Below, piece after piece: positions 59,980 through 64,000 of a stretch of 64,000 bases of DNA. The DNA comes from Egicoccus sp. AB-alg2 (GTDB lineage Bacteria; Actinomycetota; Nitriliruptoria; Nitriliruptorales; Nitriliruptoraceae), in contig NZ_JBGUAX010000006.1 in the NCBI RefSeq assembly GCF_041821065.1, positions 248,001-312,000 of the forward strand, in the 5' to 3' direction. The translations under genes were made by a program, and so were the position numbers. Numbering within the stretch: position 1 is the stretch's first letter; each line of letters starts with the position of its first letter. The notes beneath the pieces were generated by a model. The model ran no database searches. It saw nothing but the letters and a program-made list of their open reading frames with translations, and was not told the DNA's origin.

Positions 59980-60912
59980 TCAGCCCACCAAGCGGCGGGC
60001 CTGGTCGATGTCGGCGTGGATCTGCGCCACCAGCGCATCGATGCCGTCGAAGCGACGCTCGTCGCGGAGCCGGTGCTCGAACGTCACCTCGAGTTGGTGG
60101 CCGTAGAGGTCGGCGTCGGCGTCGAGGAGGTGCGCCTCGACCGTGCGCGTCGTCCCGGCGAAGGTCGGGCGCAACCCGACGTTGGTCACCGCCGGCCAGC
60201 GACGCCCGTCCGCACCGGCGGTCCCGGCATAGACGCCGTTGGCCGGCACGAGCCGGTCCGCCGGCACGTCCACGTTCGCCGTCGGGACGCCGATCGTGCG
60301 TCCCCGGCCGTCGCCGGGCACGACCTCGCCACGGACGTGGTAGGGGCGCCCGAGCGCCTGGTTGGCCCAATCGATTCGGCCCGCGGCGAGGTGCTCGCGG
60401 ACGGCCGTGGACGAGATCGCGACCCCGTCGAGTTCCAGCAGCGTGACGGCCTCGACCTCGAATCCGTGCTGCTCGCCCTCCTGCACCAGCGTCACGACGT
60501 CACCGGCCGCCTTGTGCCCGAACCGGAAGTTGGTGCCGACGATGACCCGCCGGGCCCCCATCGGGCGAACCAGGACGTCGCGCACGAACGCCTGCGGGGT
60601 CAGCTGCGAGAGTTCGCGGGTGAAGGTCAGCACGACGACGAGGTCGACCCCGACCTCCAGCAGCCGGGCCACCCGCTCGTCGGTGGCCAGCAGCGTCGGC
60701 GGCTCGCTGCCCGGGCGCAGGACGGCCGCGGGGTGCGGGTCGAAGGTGACCGCCACCGCCCGGGCATCGCGGTCGTGGGCCGCGTCGACGGCACGACGCA
60801 GCAGCACCTGGTGGCCGCGATGGACCCCGTCGAAGTTGCCGATGGTGACCGCCGAGTCGACCGGGGTCAGCTCGGCGAGGTCGTGTACGTCCCCGTGGAA
60901 CACCTCGCTCAC
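59980..60912 (-). CDS. ribF: Bifunctional riboflavin kinase / FMN adenylyltransferase RibF
   Basis: RibF makes FMN and FAD. The 310-residue product has the adenylyltransferase motif TIGNFDGVHRGHQ, IVGTNFRFGHKAAG and the kinase motif RTIGVPTANV, with the C-terminal kinase domain ending VAQIHADIDQARRLVG. The GTG at 60912 overlaps the truB stop (GTGA). The truB-ribF arrangement is conserved. Confidence 0.96.
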   Translation of the reverse strand: MSEVFHGDVHDLAELTPVDSAVTIGNFDGVHRGHQVLLRRAVDAAHDRDARAVAVTFDPHPAAVLRPGSEPPTLLATDERVARLLEVGVDLVVVLTFTRELSQLTPQAFVRDVLVRPMGARRVIVGTNFRFGHKAAGDVVTLVQEGEQHGFEVEAVTLLELDGVAISSTAVREHLAAGRIDWANQALGRPYHVRGEVVPGDGRGRTIGVPTANVDVPADRLVPANGVYAGTAGADGRRWPAVTNVGLRPTFAGTTRTVEAHLLDADADLYGHQLEVTFEHRLRDERRFDGIDALVAQIHADIDQARRLVG

Positions 60913-61925
60913 GGGGCAGCCCTTCCGCTGTCGGTCGGATCGTCGACGGGTGCGGATCGTGCCGCATCCGCGGGGTCCGGCGCGACCCGTGGTGCGAGTT
61001 CCTCGGGCCGCGTCCACACCAGCTGCGAGCGGGCCCCGGGCCCACGGTCGGCGAAGACGCCCAGGAGGTGGCCGCCGTGGCGCACCGCGTAGTCACCGGT
61101 GCGGCCCTGCGCCGCCAGGGCCGGCTTGCCCTGGGTGAGCGCGAGCGCCAGGTCCGGGTCGTCGACGTCGACGGTCGGCAGGGCGCGGGCGATCGCCTCC
61201 TCCGGGCGCAGCAGCAGCCGGTCCAGGACGCCGTTCGCGCCGGCGTCGCGGACGGCGTCGAGGTCGTGGGCCTCGTCGACCGTGAAGGGGCCGTTCGCGA
61301 CCCGGCGCAGGGAGGTCAGGCTCGCCCCGACACCGAGTTCGGCACCGACGTCGTGGGCCAGGGTGCGCACGTAGGTGCCGGCCGAGCAGGTGACGAGGAA
61401 GGACACGCGAGGATGATCCGGGTCGCTGTCGTCGTAGGCGTCGAGCACCAGGTCGTGGACCGTCACCGGACGGGCGTCGCGCTCGACCTCCTCGCCACGA
61501 CGGGCGCGTTCGTGCAGCCGCTCGCCCGCGACCTTGACCGCCGAGACCATCGGCGGCACCTGGAGCAGTTCGCCCTGGAAGCGGGTCAGGGCCTCGCAGA
61601 CCCGCCGTTCGTCGATACCCCGTGCCGGCACCCGCGCCAGCACCTCGCCCTCGGCGTCCTGCGTCGAGGTCACGACGCCAAGCACCATCTGCGCGGCATA
61701 GGTCTTGTGGCCGGCCTGCAGGTACTGCACCAGCCGGGTGGCGCGACCGAGGCAGACCACCAGCACGCCGGTGGCCGGCGGGTCGAGGGTGCCGGTGTGT
61801 CCCACCCGCCGTTGGCCGGCGGCGCGGCGCACGGCCTGCACGACGTCGTGGGAGGTCGGGCCGGCCGGCTTGTCGATCACCAGCACGCCGTCGCGGTCGT
61901 CCGGGCTGCGTCGCTTGCGGGGCAT
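60909..61925 (-). CDS. truB: tRNA pseudouridine(55) synthase TruB
   Basis: TruB makes pseudouridine 55 in the T-loop of tRNAs. The 338-residue product has the catalytic Asp48 in GHTGTLDPPATG, the KTYAAQMVLG segment and SAGTYVRTLAHDVG. The C-terminal region about 245-310 is PUA-like, and a short Pro/Ala tail follows. The ATG at 61925 directly abuts the nrnA stop. Its stop overlaps the ribF start. Confidence 0.96.
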   Translation of the reverse strand: MPRKRRSPDDRDGVLVIDKPAGPTSHDVVQAVRRAAGQRRVGHTGTLDPPATGVLVVCLGRATRLVQYLQAGHKTYAAQMVLGVVTSTQDAEGEVLARVPARGIDERRVCEALTRFQGELLQVPPMVSAVKVAGERLHERARRGEEVERDARPVTVHDLVLDAYDDSDPDHPRVSFLVTCSAGTYVRTLAHDVGAELGVGASLTSLRRVANGPFTVDEAHDLDAVRDAGANGVLDRLLLRPEEAIARALPTVDVDDPDLALALTQGKPALAAQGRTGDYAVRHGGHLLGVFADRGPGARSQLVWTRPEELAPRVAPDPADAARSAPVDDPTDSGRAAP

Positions 61926-62951
61926 TCAGGCCCTCCGCAGCGCGTCGACGACCCCGGCGACGACCTCGTCGACCGTGCCGTCGGCGGTGAATCCGGCCGC
62001 GAAGGCGTGCCCGCCACCACCGAGCGACTCCGCGATGGCGCCCACGTCGACCGACCCGTGCGAACGGAGCGAGGCCCGCCAGGTGCCGTCGGGGGCCGGC
62101 TTGCACACCAGCGCCACCTCGGCGACGTCGGCGGTGCGAACGACGTCGATGAGTGCTTCGGTGGCCTCGATGCCGGTGCCCGTGCGTTCGAGCTCCTCGG
62201 CCGTGAGGTGGGTGTGGACCAGCGAGACGTCCGGCACGAAGGAGAGCCGGTCCAGGGCACGGCCGAGCAGCCGCAGCTCACCCAACGACGAGGTGCCGTA
62301 CAGGCGCCGGGTGAGCTCGGCGTGCTCGACGCCGGCCTCGATCAGGCGGCCACCGAACTCCATCGCCGCGCGGTCGGTCGAGGCGTGCCCGAACCGGCCG
62401 GTGTCGGTCACCAGTCCCACGTACAGGCACGTCGCCAGCTCGACCGTCAGCGGTACCTCGAGGCGGTGCAGCAACTCGTCGACGATCAGCACGGTGGCGG
62501 CCGCACGCGGCGCCACCAGCCGCAGGTCGCCGAACGCGGTGCTGGAGGCGTGGTGGTCGACCACGATGGTCGGCACGCCGGCGTCGAGCAGCCGGCTGAT
62601 GCTGCCCAGCCGCGCCGGGCTGGCGGCGTCGAGCGTCACCAGCAGGTCGACGTCGACGGGGTCGGGCAGCGAGGACGGCGTGACGAGGTCACGCACACCG
62701 GGCAGGTCCGCCAGCGGGGCCGGCACCTTCAGCGGCTCCTCCCCCACGGTCGGGACGGTGCGGGCACCCAGCCTGGACAGGGCCACGTGGAGCGCGAGGG
62801 CGGCCCCCAACGCGTCCCCGTCGGGACCGACGTGGGCCGCGAGCACGATGCGGCCGCCGTCGTGGGCGCAGCTCGCGAGGCGGCGTACCGCCTGGTCGAG
62901 CACCTGCGGGTCCAGGTCGTCGAGCCACGTGGGCTCCACGCGGGTGGTCAC
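61926..62951 (-). CDS. nrnA: DHH/DHHA1 phosphoesterase NrnA (oligoribonuclease / pAp phosphatase)
   Basis: NrnA degrades short RNA oligonucleotides and hydrolyses pAp. The 341-residue product has the DHH motifs AAHVGPDGDALG (H40, D44, D46; Gly where Asn is more common), VVDHHAS, and the DHHA1 glycine motif SLGGGGHAFAAGF. The GTG at 62951 overlaps the rbfA stop. The rbfA-nrnA-truB order is standard. Confidence 0.93.
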   Translation of the reverse strand: MTTRVEPTWLDDLDPQVLDQAVRRLASCAHDGGRIVLAAHVGPDGDALGAALALHVALSRLGARTVPTVGEEPLKVPAPLADLPGVRDLVTPSSLPDPVDVDLLVTLDAASPARLGSISRLLDAGVPTIVVDHHASSTAFGDLRLVAPRAAATVLIVDELLHRLEVPLTVELATCLYVGLVTDTGRFGHASTDRAAMEFGGRLIEAGVEHAELTRRLYGTSSLGELRLLGRALDRLSFVPDVSLVHTHLTAEELERTGTGIEATEALIDVVRTADVAEVALVCKPAPDGTWRASLRSHGSVDVGAIAESLGGGGHAFAAGFTADGTVDEVVAGVVDALRRA

Positions 62952-63358
62952 GCCTGGTCCTGGCCGTCGGCGCCACCACGGCCGAGATCCCGCAGCAGCT
63001 GCTCGACCCGGTTGGCCTGCTCGACGACGGGGTCAGGGCGGAAACGCAGCTCCGGCGAGGTCCGCAGACGCGCCCGACGGCCGACGAGCCCGCGCAGACG
63101 CGGGGCCGCCGCCTCCAGGCCGGCCTCGACCTCGTGGGCCTCGGGCAGGCGGTCGCCGCCGGTGCGCCGCGGGTCGCCGCTGACCAGCGTCGGGTCCAGC
63201 GTCGAGTAGTAGATCGTCGCGACCTCGTGGTCCTGGGTGACCTCGGCCTCGGTGATCGTGATCAGCTGCAGGCGCGGGTCGGCGATCTCGGACTCGAGCA
63301 GGTCGGCGACGGCTTCGCGCACGGCCCGGTCGACCCGGGGATTGCGTTTCTTGGCCAT
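62948..63358 (-). CDS. rbfA: Ribosome-binding factor A
   Basis: RbfA assists late maturation of the 30S subunit. The 136-residue KH-like protein contains RVDRAVREAVADLLESEI, DPRLQLITITEAEVTQD and LRTSPELRFRPDPVVEQANR. It starts at the ATG at 63358 and overlaps nrnA by 4 bp. It is slightly longer than usual because of an insertion near residue 65 (SGDPRRTGGDRLPEA). Confidence 0.95.
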   Translation of the reverse strand: MAKKRNPRVDRAVREAVADLLESEIADPRLQLITITEAEVTQDHEVATIYYSTLDPTLVSGDPRRTGGDRLPEAHEVEAGLEAAAPRLRGLVGRRARLRTSPELRFRPDPVVEQANRVEQLLRDLGRGGADGQDQA

Positions 63359-63396
63359 GGCGGGCTCCTATCGGGAGGCGGCGGCGTGCGGGCCGG

Positions 63397-63738
63397 TCAG
63401 GACAGCGGGGGCAGCCCGGAACCGTCGGCGTCGAGCGTGTCGGCGAGGTCTTCCGTGCCGAGCACGACCATACGGGGGTCGCGCTCGAGGACCGCGGTCA
63501 CGCGGTCGAGCACCCGGTCGACGCCGGTGTGGGTGGAGGCGGCGACGGCGACGCCGAGCACGGCGCGTTGCCAGCGGTCCTGGTCGCCGACCTCGGCCAC
63601 GGACACACCGAGTTCGTTCTGCAGCCGCGAGCGGGCGCGGTTGAGCAGCGCACGCTTGCCCTTGAGGCTGTCGATGCCGGGCAGGTGCAGGTCCACGCGT
63701 GCGACCCCGAAATGCACGCGACCGTCACCGGACGTCAC
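63397..63738 (-). CDS. DUF503 family protein
   Basis: The 113-residue protein has the family segment VARVDLHLPGIDSLKGKRAL and a GDQDRWQRAVLGVAVAA core. DUF503 genes regularly lie between infB and rbfA; their function is unknown. The start is the GTG at 63738. Confidence 0.92.
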   Translation of the reverse strand: MTSGDGRVHFGVARVDLHLPGIDSLKGKRALLNRARSRLQNELGVSVAEVGDQDRWQRAVLGVAVAASTHTGVDRVLDRVTAVLERDPRMVVLGTEDLADTLDADGSGLPPLS

Positions 63739-63768
63739 GTGCGGCCCTTTCTGCTCGTGGAAACCGGT

Positions 63769-63798
63769 CGGCGCCCGGCCCGGTCGGGCCGGGCGCCG
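63769..63798 (-). terminator. Hairpin between infB and the DUF503 gene
   Basis: A perfect 12-bp stem (CGGCGCCCGGCC with its complement) around a 6-nt loop lies 15 bp after the infB stop. It may act as a terminator or attenuator upstream of the DUF503-rbfA unit. Confidence 0.75.
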
Positions 63799-63813
63799 AG
63801 AGGCGTGGAACGG

Positions 63814-64000
63814 TCAGTCGCGGGCGACCTCGACGGTCACGTAGGCCTCGAAGACGTCGCCCTCCTTGACGTCCTGGAACTTCTCCAGGCCGATGCCGCA
63901 CTCGAAGCCCTCGCGGACCTCGCGGACGTCGTCCTTGAAGCGGCGGAGCGAGGTCATCTTGTCCTCGGCGATCACGACACCCTCGCGGATGACGCGCACG
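63814..64000 (-). CDS. infB: Translation initiation factor IF-2, C-terminal end
   Basis: The last 61 residues are visible, and the gene runs off the right edge. [37 protein letters not shown] and the ending [13 protein letters not shown] match the C-terminal fMet-tRNA-binding beta-barrel of IF-2. Its position before DUF503 and rbfA agrees. Confidence 0.95.
   Translation of the reverse strand, partial: VRVIREGVVIAEDKMTSLRRFKDDVREVREGFECGIGLEKFQDVKEGDVFEAYVTVEVARD

Overview
The window is very GC-rich DNA (roughly 70% or more by eye) that is almost entirely coding, with many GTG and a few TTG starts, 4-bp ATGA/GTGA stop-start overlaps and no gap over 300 bases. The housekeeping gene order is the actinobacterial chromosomal one, read here on the minus strand from right to left: infB, DUF503, rbfA, nrnA, truB, ribF, rpsO, pnp, M16 peptidase, dapB, dapA, rnj, ftsK, rodZ-like, rimO, pgsA, cinA, thpR, recA, recX, miaB. 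Acidic PRC-barrel proteins, SLH repeats, a class F sortase, a wax ester synthase/DGAT homologue and a DUF222 HNH gene all fit an actinobacterium. A deep-branching lineage of the Nitriliruptoria/Euzebya kind is my guess from composition, not a demonstrated assignment.

Layout. 1-8.9 kb: end of a dioxygenase-fold protein gene, miaB, small acidic and membrane proteins, two PRC-barrel stress-type proteins, recX, recA carrying a complete in-frame intein, a LexA box, a DEDDh exonuclease and a DUF6506 gene. 9-17.2 kb: thpR-cinA-pgsA-rimO-rodZ-like operon and ftsK. 17.3-32.9 kb: accessory block with a sugar ABC importer (no ATPase gene), a CHRD-domain surface protein, a lipoprotein-type class F sortase, a MoxR-DUF58-DUF4129 trio, and a four-gene FtsX-family ABC export cluster in which one permease is frameshifted. 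33-35.6 kb: rnj and dapA. 35.8-49.4 kb: a second accessory block that separates dapA from dapB and holds thyX on the opposite strand, an ABC exporter, an SLH protein, a DUF222/HNH gene, a GNAT enzyme, an ASCH protein with a winged-helix-like tail, a 13-motif pentatricopeptide repeat (PPR) protein, RNase Z and an APH-fold kinase. 49.5-64 kb: dapB, M16 peptidase, pnp with a very long Arg/Asp-rich tail, rpsO, a lipid gene pair, purEK, ribF, truB, nrnA, rbfA, DUF503 and the end of infB.

The most unusual item is the PPR gene. It has thirteen consecutive 35-residue motifs in exact register, in a bacterial chromosome, divergent from the gene for RNase Z and next to a gene for a putative RNA-binding ASCH protein. 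PPR proteins are an organellar RNA-processing family and are rare in bacteria. Other points of note are the intein inside the RecA P-loop together with a 39-bp, 36% GC patch elsewhere in the same gene, a MerR/SoxR-type promoter in front of the DUF6506 gene, the PNPase tail built from 54-bp repeats, and repeated signs of leaderless transcription (TANNNT box 7-8 nt before ATG).

Functionally, the conserved block covers translation and RNA maturation (infB, rbfA, truB, rpsO, pnp, rnj, rnz, rimO, miaB), lysine/peptidoglycan precursor supply (dapA, dapB), thymidylate and purine synthesis (thyX, purEK), chromosome segregation (ftsK) and SOS repair (recA, recX). The accessory blocks deal with the cell surface and envelope transport.
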